Below, piece after piece: positions 17,108 to 26,766 of a stretch of 64,000 nucleotides of DNA. Numbering within the stretch: the stretch's first letter is position 1; each line of letters begins with the position of its first letter. The notes under the pieces are model-generated. The model ran no database searches. It was given only the letters and a program-made list of their open reading frames with translations, and was not told where the DNA came from. The stretch spans positions 124,001 to 188,000 of the forward strand of contig NIOE01000008.1 in NCBI GenBank assembly GCA_002205125.1, written 5' to 3'. The DNA comes from Roseateles noduli. Its GTDB lineage: Bacteria; Pseudomonadota; Gammaproteobacteria; Burkholderiales; Burkholderiaceae_C. A program made the position numbers and the translations under genes.

Positions 17108-18466
17108 ATGCCCCGCTTCGTCCGTATCGACCGGTCGCGAACGACCGTGCTCACCGCACTCACGCTCGCCGGCCTGGTCGCTCTCTGTGGCCTTGTCGGC
17201 GCGGCGCGGGCGCAGGCGCCCACCGAGCTGGTGATCGCCACCGTCAACAACGGCGACATGATCGAGATGCAGAAGCTCAGCAAGCATTTCGAGGAGGCCA
17301 ACCCCGACATCAAGCTCAAGTGGGTGACGCTGGAGGAAGGCGTGCTGCGCCAGCGCGTCACCACCGACATCGCCACCAAGGGCGGCCAGTTCGACGTGAT
17401 GACCATCGGCCTGTACGAGGCGCCGATCTGGGGTCGCAAGGGCTGGCTGCAGGAACTCAAGACCGACGCGGCCTACGACGTCGACGACCTGCTCCCCACC
17501 GTGCGCAGCGGCGTGTCGGTGGACGGCAAGCTCTTCGCCGCGCCGTTCTACGCCGAGAGCTCCATGCTCATGTACCGCAAGGACCTCGCCGACAAGGCCG
17601 GCGTGCAGCTCGGCGACCATCCGACCTGGACGCAGGTGAAGGACCTGGCCGCGAAGATCCACGACCCCAAGCACGGCGTCTACGGCATCTGCCTGCGCGG
17701 CAAGCCGGGCTGGGGCGACAACATGGCCTTCATCACCACGCTGGTGAACACCTTCGGCGGCCAGTGGTTCGACATGCAGTGGAAGCCGCAGCTCGAGTCC
17801 AAGCCCTGGAAGGACGCGACCGCCTTCTACGTCGACCTGCTCAGGCAGTACGGCCCGCCCGGATCGGCCTCCAACAGCTTCAACGAGATCCTCGCGCTGA
17901 CCAACGCCGGCAAGTGCGGCCTGTGGGTGGACGCCACCATCGCCGCGTCCTTCGTCTCCGATCCCAAACAGAGCCAGGTGGCGGCGCAGATGGCCTTCAC
18001 GCAGGCGCCGACCATGAACACGCCCAAGGGCGCGAACTGGCTCTGGTCCTGGAACCTCGCCATCCCGGCGGGCTCGCGCAAGGTCGCCGCGGCGCAGAAG
18101 TTCATCACCTGGTCCACGAGCAAGGGCTACATCCAGCTCGTGGCGAAGACGCAGGGCTGGGCCAAGGTGCCGACCGGCACGCGCAAGAGCACCTACGCGA
18201 ATCCGGAGTTCCAGAAGGCCGCTCGCTTCGCCGCCGCGGAGAAGGCCGCGATCGACTCAGCCAGCCCGAACGACGCGACCTTGCCCAGGAGCCCGTATGT
18301 CGGCATCCAGTTCGCCGCGATCCCGGAGTTCCAGGCCATCGGCATCGCAGTCGGACAGCAGCTGAGCGCCGCGCTGGCCGGCAAGACCACCGTGGACGCC
18401 GCACTGAAGTCGGGCCAGACCACGGCCGAGCGCGAGCTCACCAAGGCCGGCTACTACCGCAAGTGA
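17108..18466 (+). CDS. polyol ABC importer, periplasmic binding protein (D-arabinitol operon)
   Basis: This family 1 solute-binding protein of 452 residues resembles SmoE/MtlE, which bind sorbitol or mannitol. It has a signal peptide (MPRFVRIDRSRTTVLTALTL, cleavage near GAARAQA), then TELVIATVNNGDMIEMQKLS, and the stretch FDVMTIGLYEAPIWGRKGWL typical of the polyol group. AGGAGA seven bases upstream supports the ATG at 17108. It heads an operon with two permeases, an ATPase and D-arabinitol 4-dehydrogenase, so D-arabinitol is the most likely ligand, perhaps with mannitol or sorbitol as well. Confidence 0.9.
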   Translation: MPRFVRIDRSRTTVLTALTLAGLVALCGLVGAARAQAPTELVIATVNNGDMIEMQKLSKHFEEANPDIKLKWVTLEEGVLRQRVTTDIATKGGQFDVMTIGLYEAPIWGRKGWLQELKTDAAYDVDDLLPTVRSGVSVDGKLFAAPFYAESSMLMYRKDLADKAGVQLGDHPTWTQVKDLAAKIHDPKHGVYGICLRGKPGWGDNMAFITTLVNTFGGQWFDMQWKPQLESKPWKDATAFYVDLLRQYGPPGSASNSFNEILALTNAGKCGLWVDATIAASFVSDPKQSQVAAQMAFTQAPTMNTPKGANWLWSWNLAIPAGSRKVAAAQKFITWSTSKGYIQLVAKTQGWAKVPTGTRKSTYANPEFQKAARFAAAEKAAIDSASPNDATLPRSPYVGIQFAAIPEFQAIGIAVGQQLSAALAGKTTVDAALKSGQTTAERELTKAGYYRK

Positions 18467-18472
18467 GCGGCC

Positions 18473-19333
18473 ATGAATCGTTCCATTCCGCGCCTGCTGC
18501 TGGCGCCCGCGGTGGGCACGCTGTTCCTGTGGATGATCGTGCCGCTGGGCATGACGATCTACTTCTCGCTCATCCGCTACAACCTGATGCAGCCGGACGA
18601 GACCGGCTTCGCCGGCCTGGAGAACTTCACGTTCTTCGTCACCGATCCGTCCTTCGGCACCGCGGTCACCAACACGCTGCTGCTGCTGGGCAGCGTGATC
18701 GCGATCACCGTGCTGATCGGCGTCGCCCTGGCGCTGCTGATCAACGAGCCCTTCCCCGGCCGCGGGATCGTGCGCGTGCTGCTGATCTCGCCCTTCTTCG
18801 TCATGCCCACGGTCAACGCGCTGCTGTGGAAGAACATGATGATGAATCCGATCTACGGCGTGCTCGCCCAGGTCTGGACCTTCTTCGGCGCGCAACCGGT
18901 GGACTGGCTGACCGACCATCCGCTGTTCGCCGTGATCGTGATGGTGGCCTGGCAGTGGCTGCCCTTCGCGACGCTGATCTTCATGACCTCGCTGCAGAGC
19001 CTGGACCGGGAACAGCTGGAGGCCGCTCGCATGGACGGCGCCAACTACCTCCAGCAGGTGCGCTTCCTGGTCCTGCCGCACCTGGCGCGATCGGTCGCCG
19101 TCGTGGTGATGATCGAGATGATCTTCCTGCTGGGCGTCTTCGCCGAGATCTACACCACCACGGCCGGCGGCCCCGGGGACGCCAGCACCAACGTGACCTT
19201 CCTGATCTTCAAGCAGGCGTTGCTGAACTTCGACGCCGGCGTCGCGTCCGCGGGCGCGCTGTTCGCGGTGCTGATGGCCAACATCGTGGCGGTCTTCCTG
19301 ATACGCCTGATCGGCAAGAACCTGGACCGTTGA
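18473..19333 (+). CDS. polyol ABC importer permease 1 (SmoF/MtlF type)
   Basis: This inner-membrane permease of 286 residues is of the MalF-like class. Six hydrophobic segments are visible, beginning with LLLAPAVGTLFLWMIVPLGM. The ATPase-coupling EAA motif is EQLEAARMDGANYLQQVRFLVLP (about residues 180-202; shown in part as EAARMDGANYLQQVRFLVLP). It starts seven bases after the binding protein gene and forms the channel together with the next gene product. Confidence 0.92.
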   Translation: MNRSIPRLLLAPAVGTLFLWMIVPLGMTIYFSLIRYNLMQPDETGFAGLENFTFFVTDPSFGTAVTNTLLLLGSVIAITVLIGVALALLINEPFPGRGIVRVLLISPFFVMPTVNALLWKNMMMNPIYGVLAQVWTFFGAQPVDWLTDHPLFAVIVMVAWQWLPFATLIFMTSLQSLDREQLEAARMDGANYLQQVRFLVLPHLARSVAVVVMIEMIFLLGVFAEIYTTTAGGPGDASTNVTFLIFKQALLNFDAGVASAGALFAVLMANIVAVFLIRLIGKNLDR

Positions 19334-19343
19334 GGAGACGCCC

Positions 19344-20198
19344 ATGACCGCAAGATCCGCAACGGCGGCAAGACGACGTCCGCCCTTCCCGCTCGCCCTG
19401 ATGATCCGCACGGCGACCGCCTGGTCGGTGGCGCTGCTGCTGTTCTTCCCGCTGGCCTGGCTGGGCCTGACCGCCTTCAAGACGGAGCTGCAGGCCGTGG
19501 CCGTGCCGCCGCAGTGGCTGTTCACGCCGACGCTGGAGAACTTCCACGAGGTGCAGGCCCGCAGCGACTACCTGCTGCACGCCCGCAACTCGGTGGTGAC
19601 CAGCGTGCTGTCCACCGTGCTCGGGCTGCTGCTGGCGGCGCCCGCGGCCTACGCGATGGCCTTCTTCCGCGGCCGCTGGACCCGCGACCTGCTGATGTGG
19701 ATGCTGTCCACCAAGATGATGCCGGCCGTCGGCGCGCTGGTGCCCGTCTACGTGCTCGCGCAGAAGAGCCAGCTGCTGGACACGCAGCTCGCCTTGATCA
19801 TCGTCTTCGCGCTCTCCAACCTGCCGATCATGGTGTGGATGCTGTACTCGCACTTCCGCGACATCCCGCCGGAAATCCTCGAGGCCGCGCGCATGGACGG
19901 CGCCACGCTGTGGCAGGAGGTCCGCCTGGTGCTGCTGCCGCTGGGCATGGGCGGCATCGCCTCCACCGGCCTGCTGTGCCTGGTGCTGTCCTGGAACGAA
20001 TCGTTCTGGAGCCTCAACCTCAGCGCCGCCAAGGCCGGCACGCTGGCCACGCTGATCGCCTCCTACTCCAGCCCCGAAGGCCTGTTCTGGGCCAAGCTCT
20101 CCGCCGCCTCGCTGCTGGCCATCGCGCCCATCGTCGTGTTCGGCTGGTTCAGCCAGAAGCAGCTCGTGCAGGGGCTGACCTTCGGCGCCGTCAAATAA
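19344..20198 (+). CDS. polyol ABC importer permease 2 (SmoG/MtlG type)
   Basis: This second permease of 284 residues is of the MalG-like class. It has the usual first segment (SVALLLFFPLAWLGLTAF), the MalG-type KTELQAVAVPP loop and the EAA motif EAARMDGATLWQEVRLVLLP. It ends in GLTFGAVK, the standard GxxxGAVK end of these permeases. It is ten bases from the previous gene and twelve from the ATPase gene. Confidence 0.92.
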   Translation: MTARSATAARRRPPFPLALMIRTATAWSVALLLFFPLAWLGLTAFKTELQAVAVPPQWLFTPTLENFHEVQARSDYLLHARNSVVTSVLSTVLGLLLAAPAAYAMAFFRGRWTRDLLMWMLSTKMMPAVGALVPVYVLAQKSQLLDTQLALIIVFALSNLPIMVWMLYSHFRDIPPEILEAARMDGATLWQEVRLVLLPLGMGGIASTGLLCLVLSWNESFWSLNLSAAKAGTLATLIASYSSPEGLFWAKLSAASLLAIAPIVVFGWFSQKQLVQGLTFGAVK

Positions 20199-20210
20199 CC
20201 CGGACCTCCC

Positions 20211-21268
<1,058 letters not shown>

Positions 21269-21272
<4 letters not shown>

Positions 21273-22684
21273 GCCTCGCCATCGCCACCGCCGACGACGC
21301 CTTCACCATCCTCCACCTCGGACTGGGCGCCTTCCATCGTGCCCATCAGGCGCTGTACCTGCAGGCGCTGCACGACCGGGGCGACATGCGCTGGGTGCTG
21401 GCCGGCGGCAACCTGCGCCCGGACATGCCCGACACCATCGCGGCGCTGCGGGCGCAGGGCGGCGCGTACACGCTGGAGACGGTGTCCGCGCAAGGCGAGC
21501 GCCGCTACACCCGGGTCCGATCCATCCGCACCGTCGTGCCGTACACGCCGGACCTGGCCGGCCTGATCGCCATCGCCGCGGATCCCGCCACGCGCATCCT
21601 GTCCTTCACGGTGACGGAGGCCGGCTATTACCTGGACAGCCGACACGAGCTCGACTGGGCGCATGCGCCGGAACTGACCGCCGACCTGGCAGCCGCACGC
21701 GAAGGCCGGCCCGGCAGCACGCTCTACGGCGCGCTCACCGCGCTGCTGCGCGCGCGCATGTCGGCCGCCGCGGGGCCGATCACGCTGCTCAACTGCGACA
21801 ACCTGCGGCACAACGGCGACCGCTCGCGCCACGGCCTGCTGCAGTTCGTGCGGGCGCTCGGCGATGAGTCGCTCGCGGCCTGGATCGACTTGAACACGAC
21901 CAGCCCGAACGCGATGGTCGATCGCATCACGCCGCGCCCGACGCCGGAGGTCCGTGACCGCGTGCTCGCCGCCACCGGACGCAACGACCCCGCCGCGCTG
22001 ATGAGCGAGAGCTTCACGCAGTGGGTCATCGAGGACCGCTTCGCCGCCGGCCGTCCGGACTGGGAAGCGGTAGACGTGGAGATGGTCGATTCGGTGCTCC
22101 CCTACGAGGAAGCCAAGATCCGCCTGCTGAATGCCACGCACAGCTGCATCGCGTGGGCGGGCACGCTCCGCGGCTACCGGTTCATCCACGAAGGGACGCA
22201 GGATCCGCGCATCCGCAAGATGGCGGTCGACTACGCGACCGACGACGCCATCCCCGTGCTGCAGCCCAGCCCGCTGGACCTGGCGGCCTACCGCGACGTC
22301 GTGCTGGAGCGCTTCGCCAATCCGGCCATCGCCGACACCAACCAGCGCGTGGCCATGGACGGATTCAGCAAGATCCCGGGCTTCATCACGCCGACGATCC
22401 GCGAGCGTCTGGCGCGCGGCGAGGGGATCGCCAGCGTCGCGATGCTGCCGGCGCTGTTCCTGGCCTACCTGCAGCGCTGGCATGCCGGTCAGCTGCCTCA
22501 TGAGTACCAGGATCAGGTGATGGACGTCGACGCGGCCCATGCGATCTGCGCCGCGGACGATCCCGTCGCGGCCTTCGCCGCCGATCGCCTGCTGTGGGGA
22601 GAACTGGCCGGCGATCCCCGGCTGGAGGCTGCCCTGCGCGCGGCCACCGGCCGGGTGCGACACTTCATCGGGGAGAGCCCTTGA
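21269..22684 (+). CDS. dalD: D-arabinitol 4-dehydrogenase (polyol-specific long-chain dehydrogenase)
   Basis: This enzyme oxidises D-arabinitol to D-xylulose with NAD in the cytoplasm. The 471-residue protein starts with the cofactor fold ILHLGLGAFHRAHQALYLQA. It has the long-chain polyol dehydrogenase catalytic motif KxxxxNxxH as KIRLLNATH (Lys about 283), and TNQRVAMDGFSKIPGFITPT near residue 360. The match to DalD of Klebsiella is close along the whole length (for example LPHEYQDQVMD near the end), closer than to mannitol 2-dehydrogenase. D-xylulose would then need a xylulokinase, which is not in this window. It overlaps the ATPase gene upstream and the regulator gene downstream. Confidence 0.9.
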
Positions 22685-23613
22685 TGCCGACGACGCAAGC
22701 CGCACCGCGACGGACCCAGCCCGAGCTGGAATACGCCTACTCCCGATCGCCGGAGCTGGGCTACGAACCGTCGGAGAACGCCGGCTTCATCCGCTGCCTG
22801 TCGCACGGCTTCCCGACGCCGCTGGCGCGCTGGCACTGCCACGACGAGTACGAGCTGCACCTGATCACCGCGTCGTCGGGCAAGGTGTTCGTCGGCGACT
22901 GGATCGGCCAGTTCCAGCCGGGCCAGCTGGTGCTGACGGGTCCGCGCCTGCCGCACAACTGGATCAGCATGGACGTGCCCGAGGCCGGCATCCCGGAACG
23001 CGACCTGGTCGTCCAGTTCCCGCATGAGCCCTTCGCCGCGGCCGCCGACGGCATCCCGGAACTGCGCGAGGTGATGCCGCTGCTGGAGCGCGCGCGCCAC
23101 GGCATCGAATTCTTCGGGCTGCAGGCGCAGGCCACCGCACACTGGCGCCGCGTCAAGGAGCGCCAGGGCCTGGCGCGCTTCGGCGCCTTCTGCGAGTGGA
23201 TGGCGGAGTTGGCGAGCTGCAGCGACTATCGCCTGCTGTCCAGCGCGCCGCTGCGCAGCGAGGACAGCGACCTCGAGCTCGCGCAGGTCGACGTGCTGGT
23301 CAGCCGCATTACCGAGCAATTGGGCGCGCCGCTGTCGGCCGCCGACCTGGCGCGCGAGATGGGCATGACGGAGAGCCGCTTCTCGCGCTTCTTCCGACGC
23401 GCGACCGGCAACACCTTCACCGACTTCGTGAACCGGGTGCGCGTGAACCGCGCCTGCCAGCTGCTGCAGGAGTCGGACCGCACCATCACGCTGATCGCCT
23501 ACGAAGTCGGCTTCAACAACATGGCCAACTTCAACCGGCGCTTCCTGGACATCAAGGGCGTGACGCCCAGCGAGTACCGCAAACGGTCGGCCGGCCGCTT
23601 CGGGCTGAAGTGA
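22684..23613 (+). CDS. AraC-family regulator of the arabinitol operon
   Basis: This 309-residue regulator has an N-terminal cupin-like sensor domain (HCHDEYELHLITASSGKVFV near residues 55-74) and two C-terminal helix-turn-helix units (LAREMGMTESRFSRFFRRAT and LIAYEVGFNNMANFNRRFLD), ending SEYRKR as usual for AraC proteins. Its ATG shares a base with the stop of dalD (TGATG), so it is cotranslated and probably autoregulated with the operon as a polyol-responsive activator. The in-frame region upstream lies inside dalD and is not used. Confidence 0.92.
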   Translation: MPTTQAAPRRTQPELEYAYSRSPELGYEPSENAGFIRCLSHGFPTPLARWHCHDEYELHLITASSGKVFVGDWIGQFQPGQLVLTGPRLPHNWISMDVPEAGIPERDLVVQFPHEPFAAAADGIPELREVMPLLERARHGIEFFGLQAQATAHWRRVKERQGLARFGAFCEWMAELASCSDYRLLSSAPLRSEDSDLELAQVDVLVSRITEQLGAPLSAADLAREMGMTESRFSRFFRRATGNTFTDFVNRVRVNRACQLLQESDRTITLIAYEVGFNNMANFNRRFLDIKGVTPSEYRKRSAGRFGLK

Positions 23614-23629
23614 GCGCTCCGCGGAGCGC
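23614..23629. terminator. 16-base perfect palindrome between convergent genes
   Basis: GCGCTCCGCGGAGCGC is a perfect palindrome right after the araC-type stop codon, between two convergent operons. It could form a short stem on both transcripts. No T-tract follows, so termination is only inferred. Confidence 0.4.
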
Positions 23630-23646
23630 GAAGCGCGGCGCGATGC

Positions 23647-24408
23647 TCAGAACTTCGAGAAGTCCGGCTGGCGCTTCTGGAAGAAGGCCTGGAAGGCTTC
23701 CATCGCCTCGGGGCTGCGCAGGCGGGCGCTGAAGATCTCGGCCTCGGCCTGGATGGTCGCCAGCAGCTCGTCCTTGGACGTGCGACGCATCAGCTGCTTG
23801 CTCTCGCGCACGGCGCTCGGAGGCAGCTTGTTGAAGCGCTCGGCGACGCGGCGCGCGTGCGCCAGCACTTCGGAGGCCGGCAGCACCGCGTTGGCGATGC
23901 CGCACTCGACCGCCTGCTCGCCGGTGAACGGATCGCCCAGCAGGATCTTCTCGGCGGCGCGGCGCGGCCCCATCAGGCGCGGCACCAGCAGGCTGGAGCC
24001 GAATTCCGGCACCAGGCCCAGGCTCACGAAGGGCATCGCCAGACGCGCGTCGTCGGCCACATAGACGAAGTCGCAATGCAGCAGCAGCGTCGTGCCGATG
24101 CCGATCGCCGCGCCGTTCACCGCCGCCACGATGGGCTTGTCGCAGCCGATCATCGCGCGCATGAACTGGAACACCGGCGCGTCTTCATCGCGCGGCGGGC
24201 TGCCCATGAAATCCTCGATGTCGTTGCCCGAGGTGAAAATCTGCGGCTGGCCCTGGATCAGCACCGCGCGCACGGCGTTGTCGGCGTTGGCCGTGACCAG
24301 CGCGTCGGCCATCTCCTGGTACATCGCGCGGGTCAGCGCGTTCTTCTTCTCCGGACGTGCGATCTCGATGGTCTGCACGCCGTTGACGATGGCGGTCTTG
24401 ATGCTCAT
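23647..24408 (-). CDS. enoyl-CoA hydratase/isomerase family protein (ECI2-like)
   Basis: This crotonase-fold protein has 253 residues. It has the CoA-site segment IFTSGNDIEDFM and the oxyanion stretch VNGAAIGIGTTLLLHCD. The position of the first hydratase Glu is Thr (GTT), while LGLVPEFGSSLLVPRLMG keeps one Glu. That pattern (SGND, single Glu in PEFGSS) is like the delta3,delta2-enoyl-CoA isomerase ECI2 rather than a true two-Glu hydratase. It is the last gene of the beta-oxidation block and would help degrade unsaturated acyl-CoA. Generic enoyl-CoA hydratase is the safe name. Confidence 0.88.
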   Translation of the reverse strand: MSIKTAIVNGVQTIEIARPEKKNALTRAMYQEMADALVTANADNAVRAVLIQGQPQIFTSGNDIEDFMGSPPRDEDAPVFQFMRAMIGCDKPIVAAVNGAAIGIGTTLLLHCDFVYVADDARLAMPFVSLGLVPEFGSSLLVPRLMGPRRAAEKILLGDPFTGEQAVECGIANAVLPASEVLAHARRVAERFNKLPPSAVRESKQLMRRTSKDELLATIQAEAEIFSARLRSPEAMEAFQAFFQKRQPDFSKF

Positions 24409-24428
24409 GGAGCACTCTCCTCGTTGGG

Positions 24429-24487
24429 ACGGCCGGTCTCGCGACGGCCGATTGGGGGACGACCGTTTCTCAACGGCCGTCTGTTCG
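24429..24487. repeat. four-unit degenerate tandem repeat of about 15 bases
   Basis: The heptamer ACGGCCG (third copy ACGACCG) recurs at 24429, 24444, 24459 and 24473, so the period is 15, 15 and 14 bases. The intervening eight bases vary. The array fills most of the 93-base gap between the enoyl-CoA isomerase gene and the hydrolase gene. It could be a decayed minisatellite or a structured mRNA spacer. Confidence 0.6.
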
Positions 24488-24501
24488 AATGAATGTCGCG
24501 A

Positions 24502-25353
24502 TCATGCCAGCCACGCGCTGACCTGCGGCCAGAGGCTGCGCTCGAAGCGATCGCGGAAGAAACCGAAATGGCCGATGCGGCGCTCGCCGATGTCCTTGGG
24601 AGCGATGCGGCGCATCTCGGGATGGGCGCCGGCGTAGAAGCCGTGCAAGGATTCGGTGTTGCGACGGGACATGAACTCGTCGTCGGTGAAGGCCAGCGAG
24701 AGCATGGGCATCGACAGCGACGCGTACTGCGCGCGCAAGGCGTCGCCGCCCTCGCCCATCATGTACTCGCGATCCAGGCACCAGCGGCGCCACTGCGCCA
24801 TCACGCCGCGCGGCAGGTCGCCGACCTTGCGCAGCTTGCGGCCCGGGAAGTAGCCGAAAGCCGGCAGCGTCAGCGGGACCACGACGTACCAGAGCCACCA
24901 GACGTAGCGACGAAGGCCGATGGAGTTCTCGCGCCAGTAGCCGCTGCCGCACCCTACCGTCACGGCGCGAGAGACGCGCGACCGGTTGGGGAGCATGCCG
25001 AGGATCTGGCCGCCCAGGCTGTGACCCAGCCAGTGGATTTCGCGGCGGTCGCCGAGCAGGCGGTCGAGGTGCGACAACGCAGCGGCAGCGTCGCGCTCGG
25101 CCCAGGTGTGGATATCAGCTTCAAGCCCTCGCAAGGAGCGCTTCATCGCGTCCGGACGCGAGGCGCCCATGCCGCGATAGTCGAAGCTCAGCACCAGCCA
25201 GCCCTGCGCCGCCATCCAGCGGGCGAAGGCGGCGTAGTAACGCTGCTCCACACCCATCGCCGGAGCGATCAGCAATCCCGCCTTCGCGGTCGCCGCATCA
25301 CCGTACAGATGGCCTCGAAGCTCGAAACCATCCTCCGCTCGGAAACTGATCAT
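24502..25353 (-). CDS. alpha/beta hydrolase
   Basis: This cytoplasmic alpha/beta-hydrolase of 283 residues has the nucleophile elbow HWLGHSLGGQILG (Ser about 115) and the early strand LVLSFDYRGMGASRP, and a likely catalytic His in the late HFGFFRDRF segment. The ATG at 25353 has GGGAG six bases upstream; the frame is open further upstream without homologous content. It lies inside a beta-oxidation block and may act on an ester or thioester of fatty acids, but the substrate is unknown. It resembles the uncharacterised COG4757 type. Confidence 0.85.
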   Translation of the reverse strand: MISFRAEDGFELRGHLYGDAATAKAGLLIAPAMGVEQRYYAAFARWMAAQGWLVLSFDYRGMGASRPDAMKRSLRGLEADIHTWAERDAAAALSHLDRLLGDRREIHWLGHSLGGQILGMLPNRSRVSRAVTVGCGSGYWRENSIGLRRYVWWLWYVVVPLTLPAFGYFPGRKLRKVGDLPRGVMAQWRRWCLDREYMMGEGGDALRAQYASLSMPMLSLAFTDDEFMSRRNTESLHGFYAGAHPEMRRIAPKDIGERRIGHFGFFRDRFERSLWPQVSAWLA

Positions 25354-25525
25354 CGCGATCTCCCCCCGATGCCGTTTGGCGTCCTTCTCAGGGCGCCTAC
25401 CTGCACTTGGCCAAGCGCGGGCTCTCCACGCAGCAGGGGGCATCCCTCCGGGAACCCCCAGCAGCATTCCGGCCCCACTCGCAGCCGCTGCCCAAGGACG
25501 AGCGGACTGCGAAGGGATGCGCCTC

Positions 25526-26740
25526 TTACAGACGCTCGATGATGCCTGCGGCGCCTTGGCCAGCGCCGACGCACATCGTCACCATGCCGTACTTGCCGCC
25601 AGTGCGACGCAGACCGTGGATCACGGAAGCCGCACGGATCGCGCCCGTCGCGCCCAGCGGGTGACCCAGGGCGATCGCGCCGCCATTGGGGTTCACCTTG
25701 GAGCGGTCCAGCACGATGCCCTTGCTGTCCAGATCGTTCAGCACGGCCAGCGATTGGGCGGCAAACGCTTCGTTCAGTTCGATCCAGCCCAGGTCCTCGG
25801 CCTTGATGCCGGCCAGCTTGAGCGCCGCCGGGATCGCCTCGATCGGGCCAATGCCCATGATCTCGGGCGGCACGCCGCGCACGGCGAAGGAGACAAAACG
25901 CGCCAGCGGGGTCAGGCCGAAACGCTTGACCGCGGCTTCGGAGGCCACGATCAGCGCGCCCGCGCCGTCGGAGGTCTGCGAGCTGTTGCCGGCCGTGACG
26001 CTGCCCTTGGCGGCGAACACCGGCTTGAGCTTGGCCAGGCCTTCCATCGAGGTGTCCTTGCGCGGACCTTCGTCGGTGTCGACGATGCGGCTCTTGACGA
26101 TGACGCCGTCGCCGTTCAGGTCCGGTTGGCGGTCCTTCAGTTCGAACGGGGTGATCTCGTCCTTGAAGAAACCGCCTTCGATCGCGGCCAGCGCGCGGCG
26201 ATGCGATTCCAGCGAGAACTCGTCCTGTGCCTGGCGCGAGACCTTCCACTTGTCGGCGACCTTCTCGGCCGTCAGACCCATGCCGTAGGCCAGGCCGATG
26301 TTCTCGTCGCGCTCGAAGATCGCAGGCGGGAACGAGGGCTTGTTGCCGCCCATCGGGACCATGGACATCGATTCGACGCCGCCGGCGATCATCACTTCGG
26401 ACTCGCCGACGCGGATGCGGTCCGCGGCCATCGCCAGGGCGGTGATGCCCGAGGCGCAGTAGCGGTTGACCGTGACGCCGCCGACCGTGTTCGGCAGGCC
26501 CGAGAGGACCGCCGCGACGCGGGCGATGTTCATGCCTTGTTCGCCTTCGGGGAAGGAGCAGCCGATGATGGCGTCCTCGATCACCGACGGGTCCAGGCCC
26601 GGCACCTGGGCCATGGCGGCCTGGATGACGCGCGACAGCATCTCGTCCGGGCGGGTGTTCTTGAAGTAGCCCCGGCCCGACTTGCCGATGGGCAGACGGG
26701 TGGCGGCGCAGATGTAGGCGTCTTGAACTTGCTTGCTCAT
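25526..26740 (-). CDS. fadA: acetyl-CoA C-acyltransferase (3-ketoacyl-CoA thiolase)
   Basis: This thiolase of 404 residues cleaves 3-ketoacyl-CoA to acetyl-CoA and a shortened acyl-CoA, the last step of beta-oxidation. The active-site Cys is in TVNRYCASGITALAMAADRI (about residue 92), the His in GGAIALGHPLGATGA, and the second Cys in MCVGAGQGAAGIIE. It follows the HAD/hydratase gene by 26 bases, so the two form the usual degradative complex. An acetyl-CoA acetyltransferase role is possible but less likely in this operon. Confidence 0.92.
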   Translation of the reverse strand: MSKQVQDAYICAATRLPIGKSGRGYFKNTRPDEMLSRVIQAAMAQVPGLDPSVIEDAIIGCSFPEGEQGMNIARVAAVLSGLPNTVGGVTVNRYCASGITALAMAADRIRVGESEVMIAGGVESMSMVPMGGNKPSFPPAIFERDENIGLAYGMGLTAEKVADKWKVSRQAQDEFSLESHRRALAAIEGGFFKDEITPFELKDRQPDLNGDGVIVKSRIVDTDEGPRKDTSMEGLAKLKPVFAAKGSVTAGNSSQTSDGAGALIVASEAAVKRFGLTPLARFVSFAVRGVPPEIMGIGPIEAIPAALKLAGIKAEDLGWIELNEAFAAQSLAVLNDLDSKGIVLDRSKVNPNGGAIALGHPLGATGAIRAASVIHGLRRTGGKYGMVTMCVGAGQGAAGIIERL

Positions 26741-26766
26741 GATGGATTCCTTGTGTGCCGCTCGGA

